This document shows positions 22,871 to 33,391 of a stretch of 64,000 nt of DNA, piece after piece. The position numbers and the translations under genes were made by a program. The stretch spans positions 62,001-126,000 of the forward strand of contig NC_016534.1 in assembly GCF_000236905.1 (NCBI RefSeq), given 5' to 3'. Within the stretch, counting starts at the first letter, position 1, and each line of letters begins with the position of its first letter. The notes under the pieces were generated by a model. That model worked only from the letters and a program-made list of their open reading frames with translations. It had not been told where the DNA came from and made no database searches. This DNA comes from Tetrapisispora phaffii CBS 4417 (Eukaryota > Ascomycota > Saccharomycetes > Saccharomycetales > Saccharomycetaceae).

Positions 22871-24364
22871 ATGCCAAGACTAAGAAAAATCCTGTTCTAC
22901 CTCGTGGTGCTCGTATCATTCTTCCTGGTGAGAAGAAGTTTTGTGAACGATTCAGGCAAGGAACAGTTCCCGGTTGTAGTCATTGGGTCTGGTCTCGCCG
23001 GTCTGTCTGCTGTCAACCAACTGTTAAATGACGATGTCCCCGCCGTGCTGCTAGATAAGGCTAGTAGTTTCGGTGGTAATAGTGTCAAGGCTGCTAGTGG
23101 TATCAGTGGTGCAGGGACCTCCGTCCAGAAGAAGCACCATGTCGAGGATTCTCCGGAATTGTTCTTGCAAGACACTCTTTCGTCAGCAAAGGGCAGAGGT
23201 GTCGAGAAACTGATGAAGGTAATGGCAGACGAGTCTGCAGGCGCCATTGCTTGGTTGCAGGAAAGGTTCGGCTTGAAACTGGATCTTCTGTCACAGTTGG
23301 GAGGACAATCCGTCCCAAGAACTCATAGATCAGACGGACCATTGCCACCGGGTGCAGAGCTGGTGAAGGCTCTCACGAGACGTATTAAGAATGTGTCTAG
23401 GGACTATCCAGACAAGGTCAAAATACAACTAGATGCAAAAGTGACTGACATAAAGATCAATAAAGAGACAAATAGAGTCGAATATGTAGTGTACAGGGAT
23501 GCATCGAACCAAGAGCAGGTGTTGAGGACTGGCAATGTCCTCGTCGCCACCGGTGGGTTTTCTTACTCCCAAGACATGTTGAAGAAGTACGCCCCACAGG
23601 TCGCCGGTCTGCCAACAACCAATTGTTTACTGACTACCGGTGATGGCCTTAATATTTTACAAAGTTTAGGCGCACACTTGGTTGATATGGACCAAATTCA
23701 GATCCATCCAACCGGGTTTGTCGATCCAAAGGATAGAAAGAATAACTGGAAATTTTTGGCCGCCGAGGCACTAAGAGGTCTAGGTGGTATTTTGGTCAAC
23801 CCTTCAACCGGCAAAAGGTTTGTAAATGAATTGGAGACTAGAGACACAGTCACTGAATCCATCAGAAAAGCTTGTAAGAAATCAGAGGGTGTCTCGCTTT
23901 TAGTTATAAGTGAAAATACTTTCCAAGATTACAAATCAAGTGTAGAGTTTTATATCTCCAAAGGTTTAGTACAAAAAATGCCGATCTCGTCTTTGGTCAG
24001 TGAATACAACCTTCCAATCTCAGCAACTGAAATTGCAAGTGATTTAATCGAATACTCGACAGAAAAGAAGGACAAATTTGATCGTGTTCATAAAATAAAT
24101 ACGTTTGGTGACGCTGTCACCGCGGATACCGAAGTTTATGTTGCTGAAATTACTCCAGTGGTCCATTTTACTATGGGAGGTGTCAAAATAGATGAATTCT
24201 CACAAGTCTTAAATGAATCGGACTCGCCAGTCGCAGACGGTTTGTACGCAGCAGGTGAAATTACATACGGTGTTCACGGTTCAAACAGATTAGGTGGCTC
24301 CAGTTTACTGGAATGTGTTGTATTTGGTAGAATTGCTGCTCAACACATTAGCAGAAATTTTTAA
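22871..24364 (+). CDS. OSM1: FAD-dependent fumarate reductase (Osm1/Frd1 type)
   Basis: A 497-residue soluble fumarate reductase, using FADH2 to reduce fumarate and thereby re-oxidise flavins under low oxygen; in yeast it also serves oxidative folding in the ER. The N-terminus carries a hydrophobic signal or anchor (about residues 5-21). The FAD-binding fold starts at VVVIGSGLAGLSAVNQL. Further motifs are QIHPTGFVDP, AEALRGLGGILV, the arginine-containing NELETRDTVTES, TPVVHFTMGGVKID and GSNRLGGSSLLECV. Position next to ISY1 argues for OSM1 over its paralogue FRD1. The first half is richer in GC than the second. Confidence 0.94.
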   Translation: MPRLRKILFYLVVLVSFFLVRRSFVNDSGKEQFPVVVIGSGLAGLSAVNQLLNDDVPAVLLDKASSFGGNSVKAASGISGAGTSVQKKHHVEDSPELFLQDTLSSAKGRGVEKLMKVMADESAGAIAWLQERFGLKLDLLSQLGGQSVPRTHRSDGPLPPGAELVKALTRRIKNVSRDYPDKVKIQLDAKVTDIKINKETNRVEYVVYRDASNQEQVLRTGNVLVATGGFSYSQDMLKKYAPQVAGLPTTNCLLTTGDGLNILQSLGAHLVDMDQIQIHPTGFVDPKDRKNNWKFLAAEALRGLGGILVNPSTGKRFVNELETRDTVTESIRKACKKSEGVSLLVISENTFQDYKSSVEFYISKGLVQKMPISSLVSEYNLPISATEIASDLIEYSTEKKDKFDRVHKINTFGDAVTADTEVYVAEITPVVHFTMGGVKIDEFSQVLNESDSPVADGLYAAGEITYGVHGSNRLGGSSLLECVVFGRIAAQHISRNF

Positions 24365-24714
24365 AGTGCATACCACACTGCAATTACGTATCTATGAAGT
24401 AGACACTGTTTATAATAAGTTTATGTAAATGGTTTGGTCTTATAAAATTTTGATAAAATGTTTTTGAATTGTGTTATACTTTAGAAAACACTTTATGACA
24501 CAAAATATTGTGAAATATTATAGTATCTAAAAAAATATTACAACGTCGTGTTCACCATACTTATACATGTAGATAGTGCAAAATATTTTTTAGTAACAAG
24601 ATATTAAAAATAAGTTAGTTTATATAACCAATTTGTACTAATATCACATAGGAGCATATTCTTCAAAAGCATCACTATTAGTGTGTCACTTCGAAAATTA
24701 TCATTTTATTGGCA
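24365..24714. other. Intergenic: OSM1 3' flank and upstream of the next gene
   Basis: 350 bases, strongly AT-rich, with several poly-A and poly-T runs. No motif stands out. Confidence 0.5.
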
Positions 24715-25494
24715 ATGTCGCAAACGAAGGATTCCAAATTTAGGCAACTTTTAAGAAGCCTGAAACGAAATAATAAATCAAAGGAACCAAGGGATTCAGA
24801 TAAGATAACCTTTAATATAAGGGAGAAATTGCGACACATTAAATTTAGAATACATAATAAGAAATCATCAAAATCGCACTTGAAAACTGAGAAGAAATTT
24901 ATCAAACCTCTAAATAGTAACCACATAAATACTGTTAAACCATGTCTACCAACATTTGACACTCACTTAATAATTATAGACAGTCCATTAGAAATGACCA
25001 CCCTTGATCCAGGTAAACGTGTTGGTGACACAGTTTTAGAGAATAAATGTATACAACCTGAGTTCTCGGATTTTGAGAAATGTTTGGATGAAAGGTTTAG
25101 GCTACATGGTGTTAGAAAACATGCCGTAATCAACACTAATTTACCAGAAACAAAAAAAAACAATAGTAACATTATTAATATAAAACAATCCCGAACAAAT
25201 AGAAACGATATCGAGGTTCTGAGTGGCACAATACCACACAACAAATTAGTTAAGAATAACTTCATTAGAGGCGCAACGAACTCATTACAGGAGACTGAAG
25301 AAGTATCTGAATGTTCAATCGAGTCTCGTAATATGCATCCATCTGTTAACGAACTTATAAGTCTTATTGACAACGAATATGATTATTACAATTCTTTACC
25401 GAGGACACTATTAATAAAACCTGATATGCCAACTAGCGATAATATATTATCATTAGATAATACATTGATCAGCGAGTACTCATTGTGTTACTAG
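24715..25494 (+). CDS. Unrecognised basic protein between OSM1 and RAD7
   Basis: A 259-residue ORF beginning MSQTKDSKFRQLLRSLKR. I do not recognise it. The first 65 residues are very rich in Lys and Arg, compatible with nucleic-acid or membrane-surface binding or nuclear import. The middle is Asn/Lys/Thr-rich and looks disordered. The C-terminal third is more acidic and has a short block SVNELISLIDNEYDYYN that could be a helical docking motif. There is no membrane segment. In S. cerevisiae OSM1 and RAD7 are adjacent, so this is either lineage-specific or too diverged to name. Its length and clean ATG support a real gene. A transcript-free ORF remains possible. Confidence 0.6.
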   Translation: MSQTKDSKFRQLLRSLKRNNKSKEPRDSDKITFNIREKLRHIKFRIHNKKSSKSHLKTEKKFIKPLNSNHINTVKPCLPTFDTHLIIIDSPLEMTTLDPGKRVGDTVLENKCIQPEFSDFEKCLDERFRLHGVRKHAVINTNLPETKKNNSNIINIKQSRTNRNDIEVLSGTIPHNKLVKNNFIRGATNSLQETEEVSECSIESRNMHPSVNELISLIDNEYDYYNSLPRTLLIKPDMPTSDNILSLDNTLISEYSLCY

Positions 25495-26170
25495 TTTTTA
25501 CAATTTTACAAATGAACTTACAGAAATTGCTAGAAGCTAGTTAAATTTTGACTTGCTTCATCAATTTCTTAGTTTCTGAACACCTTTTGGGAAGTATTAA
25601 AGGTTTCATTTATTATTAATGTCCCACATGTATTAGGCAACTTTAGCATTAAAAGAATCTTTAATCATAAATAAAATAATATTTTGTAGAAAAACAAGCG
25701 CCGGAACAGTGACAGGTTCAATGAAACTGACGTTGGCTGGATGGTTAAGTTGTTCGTTAGTGCTCATAGTTAGTAGGTAAGGATTATAATATTTAATCTG
25801 ATTGGTTCTCTTGTTACATAAACTACAAATAGCGAATACTATTAAAATACTATTATACACTGTTGCATTTGAAACTTGAGTGTCGTCATATTCTGTTCCT
25901 TTTATATGTCGGTTTATTTGAATTCATCTATTAAATGACATGTTAAGTGAACGGGTTTAACGATATATAGACTGTATTAACTAAACGATCATTTATTAAT
26001 CTTGAACCTCGTTTAATTCTACTGCTTGCAATTTATCTCTACAACTGATGGTTCATAGCTACCATAATGCTTGTTATAAATCTCAGAGTCCGGATAAATT
26101 TATCTCTATTTACAATAACTCTTTCGTCATTAGTAACATTATACCATATATTGTTACTAATGTTGACCAA
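25495..26170. other. Intergenic between the unknown gene and an LTR
   Basis: A possible small ORF on the minus strand at 25633-25767 (44 codons from an ATG, with a hydrophobic C-terminal half) is too weak to call. Just before the LTR is a 10-bp inverted repeat, cattagtaac with gttactaatg, at about 26132-26160. The rest is plain AT-rich sequence. Confidence 0.45.
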
Positions 26171-26522
26171 TGTTGGAAATGACACTGGACGTATAACTGA
26201 ATATACGATACCAGATATTACCCCTTTAGGAGATTATTGTTGTAAACCTGAAACAATATGCCTAGGAGAATGTAATAGGAGAATTTCTAATGAATACATA
26301 GTACTGTAGAACCATCAGTCTACCGTACGTGTTCAACTCGACGACGTCGTCTCGTTGGACAGAACGGCAGACTGAAATATGATGTATATATAAACCCCGG
26401 TAATCAATAGATAAATAATTCATTGATCCAGGTCCAAGAGATCGAAGAGATTAATCTAATTATATAGTATATAATTTAACTACATTTTAATATATTAAGG
26501 CAATGAACCAAACTATTGAGCA
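26171..26522 (+). mobile_element. Solo LTR, Ty3-like family A, near tRNA-Gly
   Basis: A 352-base LTR running from TGTTGGAAATGACACTGG to ACTATTGAGCA (TG...CA ends). Family A members also occur at 40705-41056, 41057-41449 (pieces) and 59360-59710. Inside are CCTGAAACAA (a TGAAACA pheromone-response-like box at 26249-26255) and a TATATATAAACCCCGG promoter-like block. No internal domain follows, so this is a solo LTR. Flanking pentamers (accaa, aatat) do not match, so a target-site duplication is not visible. It lies 89 bases upstream of tRNA-Gly in the same orientation. Confidence 0.9.
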
Positions 26523-26611
26523 AATATGGCCCAAGAATACATATAAAAATGTTTATATTTCGCAGCTATATTTGGAAACTAATACTTCTTGTAAATGAGT
26601 GTAAATTAATT

Positions 26612-26682
26612 GCGCAAGTGGTTTAGTGGTAAAATCCAACGTTGCCATCGTTGGGCCCCCGGTTCGATTCCGGGCTTGCGCA
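26612..26682 (+). tRNA. tRNA-Gly(GCC), copy 1
   Basis: 71 bases from GCGCAAGTGG to GGGCTTGCGCA, anticodon GCC in the loop TTGCCATC, B box GGTTCGATTCC, no intron. T-runs follow immediately as terminator. The gene body is identical to the copy at 41531-41601. Confidence 0.98.
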
Positions 26683-26882
26683 TGTCTTTTTTGTTTTTTG
26701 AAATTTTATTAGGCAAGCTCATCGAACTTTATACTCAAAAGGAATAATGTTTTAATGACCAAGCCACATATAAATATAACTTTAAGTCCACTGATTTGGC
26801 ATATTTAAATCCCATTTTATTATTGGGATACAGCTATCTTTTTTTTCCATTTAAGTAGCAAGAACTATCCAACAAATTTATC

Positions 26883-28622
26883 ATGTACAGAAACAGAAGA
26901 CGGAGAGGAAACAATGACCAAGGGATCACTGGTCCCAACTCTGCATTAACTCAGTTTTTAAGAGAAGAAGGTATTAGTGCAGAAACTATTAGACAGAGAT
27001 GGCTTGAAACTAATGGTATAAATACTGAAGAAGTTGTTAAGGAGGAAGTCGAAGAGAAAGTCGAAGAGGTCGTTGTGGTAAAACGAGAAACAAAAAAGAA
27101 TACCATTAAATCAAAAAGGAAAACTGAATTTTCTGACGAGTCTTCTGATGAATTATCTAGTGAAGATGACGGTGCTCAATATAGAAGGAGACTGAATATA
27201 ATTTCAAAAGATAGTGACGAAGAAGAGTATGAAGATGATGACACATCAGTTGCTTCCTCATTGATTCAATCACCACCCCGTAAGTCAGCAAGATTAAACC
27301 CAAATGATCCTAACGTTCTGAAAAGACAACAAGAAGTATTGAAAACACGTAAGAGAAGAAGAGTAAGAGCAGTAAATATACTAAACAAAAAGACGTTTTC
27401 CGTTCCTAGTTTACAATATTTATGTATCACCAATATTAGTAAGAATATTTTGAGAATACAAATGGAATCTGAGGAAAACGAAACGGACAATTCACCTTCT
27501 GTAATTTATTCTCGAGTAAGAAAAACGTTAGGTGGTATTTCGTTAGATAATTTGACAAATTTATCAAACGCACTATCAAAAAATAGATCATTAAATGATC
27601 AAACACTACAATTATTTTTGAGAACAGATTTACAAAGTTTAACTTTCCATGATTGCTCCAAAATTTCATTTGATGGCTATAAGTCACTGGCCATATTTTC
27701 TCCCAATATTAGTCATTTGTCATTACAAATGTGTGGACAGTTGAATAATGAATCTTTACTATATATAGCAGAAAAACTTCCCAATCTAATTTCCCTAAAA
27801 TTAGATGGACCTTTTCTAATCAATGAAGATACATGGAAAGAATTTTTCCAAGCTATGAAAGGAAGATTACAAGAATTCCACATATCGAATACTCATAGGT
27901 TTAATGATTCATCGCTGCAAAGTTTACTGACCAACTGTGCTTCATCTTTAGTGTCTTTGGGATTTTCAAGGCTAGATACATTATCCAACTACTCACTTCT
28001 ACCACAATATTTGAACAATAAAGAGTTTCATACTTTATCTATACAATATCCGTACAATGAACAAGATGTAGATGATGAAGTGATTATCAATTTACTGGGG
28101 CAGGTTGGCTCAACGATTAAACATATAAACTTGAATGGATGCCAGAATTTAACCGATTCAGTTTTACTTAATGGGTTTTGTGCATTATTGAATGGCAATA
28201 AAGGAATAGAAAGTTTATCTTTCTCTGAATTAGATCAGATTACTGATGATGGGCTAATTTATTTTTTTTCTCAAGTTTCTTTACCTAATTTAAAAGACTG
28301 TAACCTTCAAAGATGTTTGAAAATTGGAGATATGGCTATAATGGAATTAGTTTTGAATGAAGCAAAATCATCCCTTTTACACCTGAACTTAAATTCTTTA
28401 AAGGAACTCTCATCTGCTGTCTTTGAAGCCATGTCATTTCCAAATCTAGAAACTCTTAATATTGGGTTCATACCTTGTATCGATGATGCTACAATAGAAA
28501 CTATTCAAAAACAAAATGAAAAGTTAAAAATCATTGAAGTTTTTGGCGACAATAAGATCAGTGCCACTGCAGAAGTGAAAAAGGGTGTCACATTAATAGG
28601 TAGACAAAGTGATAATATCTAA
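26883..28622 (+). CDS. RAD7: Nucleotide excision repair protein Rad7
   Basis: A 579-residue protein (S. cerevisiae 565). It forms the NEF4 damage-recognition complex with Rad16 and Abf1 for repair of untranscribed DNA, and acts in an Elc1-Cul3 ubiquitin ligase. The N-terminus MYRNRRRRGNNDQGITGPNS is characteristic. Residues about 50-160 are acidic and disordered, including SDESSDELSSEDD and a basic KTRKRRRVRAV patch. Leucine-rich repeats fill the remainder, with typical units such as HLSLQMCGQLNNESL and HINLNGCQNLTDSVL. It forms a tail-to-tail pair with PRP39. Confidence 0.95.
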   Translation: MYRNRRRRGNNDQGITGPNSALTQFLREEGISAETIRQRWLETNGINTEEVVKEEVEEKVEEVVVVKRETKKNTIKSKRKTEFSDESSDELSSEDDGAQYRRRLNIISKDSDEEEYEDDDTSVASSLIQSPPRKSARLNPNDPNVLKRQQEVLKTRKRRRVRAVNILNKKTFSVPSLQYLCITNISKNILRIQMESEENETDNSPSVIYSRVRKTLGGISLDNLTNLSNALSKNRSLNDQTLQLFLRTDLQSLTFHDCSKISFDGYKSLAIFSPNISHLSLQMCGQLNNESLLYIAEKLPNLISLKLDGPFLINEDTWKEFFQAMKGRLQEFHISNTHRFNDSSLQSLLTNCASSLVSLGFSRLDTLSNYSLLPQYLNNKEFHTLSIQYPYNEQDVDDEVIINLLGQVGSTIKHINLNGCQNLTDSVLLNGFCALLNGNKGIESLSFSELDQITDDGLIYFFSQVSLPNLKDCNLQRCLKIGDMAIMELVLNEAKSSLLHLNLNSLKELSSAVFEAMSFPNLETLNIGFIPCIDDATIETIQKQNEKLKIIEVFGDNKISATAEVKKGVTLIGRQSDNI

Positions 28623-28697
28623 TAATTTACAAATAATTACGTAACGATAGGGAACTAATCTGTTTGATGCTTACATGCTAGAGTTTTTAATTACTTA

Positions 28698-30599
28698 CTA
28701 CTTTTTATCTATGTATTCTTTGGATATTATGTTACTATATTTAATGGGTTGATTTAATTTATCAATATTCTTAAAGGATGGCAGACTAGGTGGTTTGTTT
28801 TTAAAAGCTTTTGATTGAACCTCCAAAATTGAATTTGTTATTTGTGGTTTATCCAATATTATCCCTAAGTGACCATTCTCTTTAAAATCTGTTTGCTTAT
28901 TCCATTCGGATCTTTTGAATTTTTTAATATTTGGGTTAAACCCATATTTATTATAAGAAATTATCTGTTTTTTAAACAAATATGTTGAAGTTTCATTATT
29001 TTTACGTCTACTCGAGCTAGTAAATTGATGGCTTGCGATATTAGAATTAGTTAAATAAAATGTTTGGTAGTCTGTCATTATATCATTTATAACTTCAGTA
29101 GGTAAGTTAATTTCTTTCCCAAGTTGGGATACAAATACATTTAATTTATTGAAATTCTTGCTTGATTTTTCAAACTTGTAATATGTTAACCAGAAAGTTG
29201 AGGATGATTTCAAAATTTGTAATTTCATAAATTGTGTTAATAGTTTTATTGTCTGCATTGTATTTTTCAATACTAACCAATTCATTTTTATTAATTCAAC
29301 AGCAATGATAGGAAATGTTATATCAGTAGTAATTCTCTGCAAATACACTTCATCATCAATATTATTCTTCAAATAATTATCTATTGCCACATGTAAAAAA
29401 GATGTATATAAAGTTTGCTGAGTCAAAATATCCTTATCTGATTGATTCAAATCTGATGGGAATTTATGCTTCTTCAGCAAAGACAAATATTCAGTCATGA
29501 GCTTAATTTCATTTGGCCAAATTCTTAGTAAGTATCCAACCGTCTTCTGAAATGTAGAAAAAATAAAGTCTTTATCTGTTAAATATCTATCCTTTAAAAA
29601 TGATAAATAATTAATTCGAAAAGAATCATTATCTTCAGGTAGCGTTTTAATACCTTTGTATAAAGTTTCGATAATTTCTCGGTTGTCGATATCCTCTGTT
29701 TTCAAAAAATCCAAATACTTATTCCAGAAATATTCATAATAATGACATGGTATAAGGGATCTCTCAAATACAGACTGTAAAAACCTTAAGGAAAAACCAA
29801 ATCTTTTTTTATTAGTCACTAAGAAAGTTAAATATCCATCCCAATTTTCTAGTTCTCCCTTTGATACTGGTGTTAAGTTGAAAAAATTTTGTTTAATCTT
29901 ATTTTCATATTTCCAAATTGCATTTACAATACCCTGTGTAGCTTTGATTTGTGCATCAACATTGCTTTCCTGTATATTCATTCTTTGTAACTTAATGAAT
30001 TTCTTATATGCAATACCATATTTCGCATAGTGATATATTGGGTAAGTAATTAACTCAGAATATATATCCTTTAACTTTTCCCATTCAGAATGGGCTGTTT
30101 CAAATTCAATATATTTATCCCAAAAGGGATCTGACATAAACTGATGCCCAATAGATAATTTTGCAGCTTGAAATTTCTCCCGTATGAGTTTAACACTTTC
30201 TGGGTTATTGGCACAAAGAACATTCAAATAATCTAGCCAAAGTTCTAAAGAGTTTGGAAAAGCTATAGTTGCATCATTCAAAACTTTGATTGATGCATCT
30301 AATCCAAACAGTTGGTATGTGATAGCAGTATATTTTTTCCAATAACCAAAGAATAAAGGATATTTTTGCAGCAGCTGCCTCATCATCAAAGTTAAGCTAT
30401 TCTTGATTTTAGCGTTAGGAGATTTATATTTTAATACAACCTTTTCAACTTCCTCAACCATCGTATTCAAAGAAATTATGTCATCCCATTGAATATTTGA
30501 ATAAGCAATGACCAATTCAGGATTGTCATCTTTAAAGGTTGAATCTAGATCGGCTAATGCATTAGCTGCAGTTAACTGCCCTTCATCTATAATTGTCAT
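28698..30599 (-). CDS. PRP39: U1 snRNP protein Prp39
   Basis: A 633-residue protein close in length to S. cerevisiae Prp39 (629). It is a U1 snRNP subunit that helps define the 5' splice site and pairs with Prp42. The sequence is almost all helical HAT repeats, seen as recurring W/Y-x-x-Y/W patterns, for example YPLFFGYWKKYTAITYQLFG, LWLDYLNVLC, FWDKYIEFE and YFWNKYLDFL. In S. cerevisiae PRP39 is near GSF2 and SUR7 on chromosome XIII, whereas the flanking RAD7 and BFA1 are on chromosome X. This supports a merged, pre-duplication-like order here. Confidence 0.9.
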   Translation of the reverse strand: MTIIDEGQLTAANALADLDSTFKDDNPELVIAYSNIQWDDIISLNTMVEEVEKVVLKYKSPNAKIKNSLTLMMRQLLQKYPLFFGYWKKYTAITYQLFGLDASIKVLNDATIAFPNSLELWLDYLNVLCANNPESVKLIREKFQAAKLSIGHQFMSDPFWDKYIEFETAHSEWEKLKDIYSELITYPIYHYAKYGIAYKKFIKLQRMNIQESNVDAQIKATQGIVNAIWKYENKIKQNFFNLTPVSKGELENWDGYLTFLVTNKKRFGFSLRFLQSVFERSLIPCHYYEYFWNKYLDFLKTEDIDNREIIETLYKGIKTLPEDNDSFRINYLSFLKDRYLTDKDFIFSTFQKTVGYLLRIWPNEIKLMTEYLSLLKKHKFPSDLNQSDKDILTQQTLYTSFLHVAIDNYLKNNIDDEVYLQRITTDITFPIIAVELIKMNWLVLKNTMQTIKLLTQFMKLQILKSSSTFWLTYYKFEKSSKNFNKLNVFVSQLGKEINLPTEVINDIMTDYQTFYLTNSNIASHQFTSSSRRKNNETSTYLFKKQIISYNKYGFNPNIKKFKRSEWNKQTDFKENGHLGIILDKPQITNSILEVQSKAFKNKPPSLPSFKNIDKLNQPIKYSNIISKEYIDKK

Positions 30600-30972
30600 A
30601 CTTGATGGATGGTTATTATGTGATTACAGCTACACTATGACAGACTCTTGTAACAATTTCTAAATATTTATATCGTTGTATTAAATACACTTATAACTAT
30701 TATTTAAAGTCATCTCTTAATATCATCCTATTCTATATTTTTGAATATTTTATATTCGGTCATCATACTAAAAGTTCAATTAAAAAATTTCAGTCTAAAT
30801 AAACAAAAGTCAGTTTATAAAGTGTCAGTTATATTAAAAATAATAACACATCAGTTTATTGATTAATTGGTTCATATTCACAAGGACAGTTAAGTATATG
30901 TCAATATAGAATTTAAAAGATTGCAGGACTCTCTTTTGACAAAACTTTTTGACACAAATAAACATTGGCGTT
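30600..30972. other. Divergent promoter region of PRP39 and BFA1
   Basis: 373 AT-rich bases between divergent genes. No specific site is recognised. Confidence 0.5.
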
Positions 30973-32919
30973 ATGTCAATACGACCAGTAAATTTTGATG
31001 AACTTCCAGATATGTCCTTTGAGGATATAGATACCACATTAAATAAAGTCGATGTACATAAAAGTTACTCCAAGAAAACCAATAAAAAAAAATTAGAGAT
31101 TAAAAGTAAAGGAGAACTATCTCCTGTACATAAAAACAAACATTTAAATGGGATTACAACACCATCTTTAACGGCAAGCTCAGAAGGTACGACATTTTCT
31201 AATCATGATAGGAAATTTTCGATCGATAGTAAGACTGATGATGATAACTTTGATGGAATCTCTGATAAAATTAAAATAGATAACGAATTCTTCAATGATT
31301 TTGAAGAGTTTCAAAATGCGAAGGATGGATTTGATGAGGCATTGAAAATACATTTTAAATTGGATAATTCATCTCCAGTAATCGATGATAATGATGATGT
31401 TGATGAGGAGGATGAAGAATATGCTAACGATGATTATGGCAACGGTGACGATAATTGTAACAAAAATGATATGTATGGAGTAATGGGAAGAGACAGCCGT
31501 AATACTGAGATGGATATACTAAGTAGTAGATTTGATAAAGCTTTAAATTGGAATAGTCAAGATACAAATCTAAATAATAATAGACAATTAAGAAAACCTA
31601 GTTCTATGATGGAATTAAAGCCATATGGATTGACTAGATATCATCGGACAAATAGTAAAGAAACGAATAGACACAATCTTCAAGGCAGTAAGTCATCTAG
31701 TAATCTAAGGGCTCGTAAAAATGGCACAATGCAAATTAAAAAATCAATGCCATCATTAGATTCTAGATATAGACTTTCTGATACATATAATAATGAAGAA
31801 GCATACCCTAGTAAAGGATACACACATAATGTTGGCCTTGATAGAAAAACGTTTAATTCAAATTTTGAAACCAATCAACGACTAAGCACATTTGAAGAAG
31901 AATCTTTTGATGATAACGATGAAGACTTTTTCTTTAATGAAAATTTTATCAAACCTCAGTTTTCAAATAATCCAAATCTTATTAAAAACAGAATAAGAAG
32001 CCCAACACGAATTAGCATATCACCTTCTCAATATGACATTGTACAGGATGAAACATTATTAACACCAAGTCTCAAAAAGAGACAAAAAGAATGGAATAAT
32101 AGAAGTGAACAATTAAAAACTTTCAAAGAATATGGAGTTAACCAAAGAGAGCAAAATAGAGTAAAGTTCCCAAATGCTGTTAATAGAATTAAAACGATAA
32201 AGCAAGAAATCGATCATAACACACCCATTAAAAAGGGTAAAATGTATTACAACCCTAAGACTTTGAACTGGGAAGGTAATGACAAGATCTTAGATAAGTT
32301 CCAAGTTATTAAGGATAATGAAAAGAAAAGACCTATTTTAATAAGAAGCAAATCACCTGATAAGACAACTAAAAATAAAGTAAGTTCTGTGAATATCAAT
32401 AATGACAATCCTCGAATAGTAGGGAAAATGATGTTTGATGAAGCGAATTTACGGTGGGTTAGTTTGAATGAATATGAGAATGACCCATTTCAAAATATTC
32501 CTGACTTTAAAATCCCACCAAAGAGTTACAGCAATAACAATGGAATCAATGGCAGTACGCTATCTTTGAGAAAGAAAGAAAGCATTGCTAACTTATCCCC
32601 ATTTTTAAGGTCTCAAAGCCATCGAGTAGAGACATCTAATAACGCTGAGAAGATGAGTAGGTTCTATTCCGCTGGGACTTATAGTAGTCATTTTAGTAGT
32701 GAAGAACTTTCTGCATTTCAAATAAGTAGTAAGATAATTGAGAAATTTTATCACGAGGAAAATAAGTGGGTTAATGAAATTAATGGGTGGATGACATTGA
32801 ATAAGAATGCAGAGTCTGATTTGGAATCGCATTTAGATGTTACGCAAGAATTGAATATTAATAAGAATAAATATATGTACGAGATTCGTAATATGGTATT
32901 GAATTCATCTCGAGGATAA
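30973..32919 (+). CDS. BFA1: Spindle position checkpoint protein Bfa1
   Basis: A 648-residue Bfa1 relative (S. cerevisiae 574). With Bub2 it forms the GAP that holds the Tem1 GTPase inactive on spindle pole bodies until the spindle is positioned. Shared blocks are MSIRPVNFDELPDMSFED at the start, FFNDFEEFQNAKDGFDEALK, KPSSMMELKPYGLTRY, SPSQYDIVQDETLLTP, KTIKQEIDHNTPIKKGKMYY and the C-terminal MYEIRNMVLNSSR. A long acidic stretch (about 130-160) and many Ser/Asn segments suggest disorder with phosphorylation sites for Cdc5. The ATG at 30973 gives the conserved start; eight upstream in-frame codons are not conserved. Confidence 0.95.
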   Translation: MSIRPVNFDELPDMSFEDIDTTLNKVDVHKSYSKKTNKKKLEIKSKGELSPVHKNKHLNGITTPSLTASSEGTTFSNHDRKFSIDSKTDDDNFDGISDKIKIDNEFFNDFEEFQNAKDGFDEALKIHFKLDNSSPVIDDNDDVDEEDEEYANDDYGNGDDNCNKNDMYGVMGRDSRNTEMDILSSRFDKALNWNSQDTNLNNNRQLRKPSSMMELKPYGLTRYHRTNSKETNRHNLQGSKSSSNLRARKNGTMQIKKSMPSLDSRYRLSDTYNNEEAYPSKGYTHNVGLDRKTFNSNFETNQRLSTFEEESFDDNDEDFFFNENFIKPQFSNNPNLIKNRIRSPTRISISPSQYDIVQDETLLTPSLKKRQKEWNNRSEQLKTFKEYGVNQREQNRVKFPNAVNRIKTIKQEIDHNTPIKKGKMYYNPKTLNWEGNDKILDKFQVIKDNEKKRPILIRSKSPDKTTKNKVSSVNINNDNPRIVGKMMFDEANLRWVSLNEYENDPFQNIPDFKIPPKSYSNNNGINGSTLSLRKKESIANLSPFLRSQSHRVETSNNAEKMSRFYSAGTYSSHFSSEELSAFQISSKIIEKFYHEENKWVNEINGWMTLNKNAESDLESHLDVTQELNINKNKYMYEIRNMVLNSSRG

Positions 32920-33391
32920 TGTAAATTGGACAATTTGAAATTTTATGAAAAAGTATAGTGAAAAAGTCATTAAAATATATAAATATGGATTCGTACATAA
33001 GTTATAATATAAAATGGATTTGATGAGATAAGTAATTTAAATCACCTTAATTTTTTTAATTATAATTGTAATAAATGGTTTCATTTAGTTGGTAAATTTT
33101 TTTGGATTTTTAAAAGTTCTATTCGATATTTTTTTGTTGAAGGTGGGAGGATAGTGGTTTATATTTAATTTGCAATTTTCTAATTTGAATTTGTGTTAAA
33201 ATTAGTTATTAATTTAATGCATTCTGAGGTTTTTTAAACATTTTATAATATTTATATTTTTTTTAAGGACAATTTTTATAATTCTCATTAGCATTAAACA
33301 ATTTGGAGTTATGAATCATATTTAAGACATAAAGAATAAGATAAAAAGAGATTGACAGAGAGATGCATTGTAAATATATCTATAATCAATT
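32920..33391. other. Convergent terminator region of BFA1 and GSF2
   Basis: 472 bases, extremely AT-rich with T-tracts (for example 33116-33135 and 33255-33265). The composition is compatible with terminators and possibly a replication origin, but no origin consensus is claimed. Confidence 0.5.

Noticed and set aside
26067..26309. 80-codon ORF at the 26-kb LTR
   Set aside because: It crosses the LTR boundary, and the LTR portion is frame-broken in other copies.
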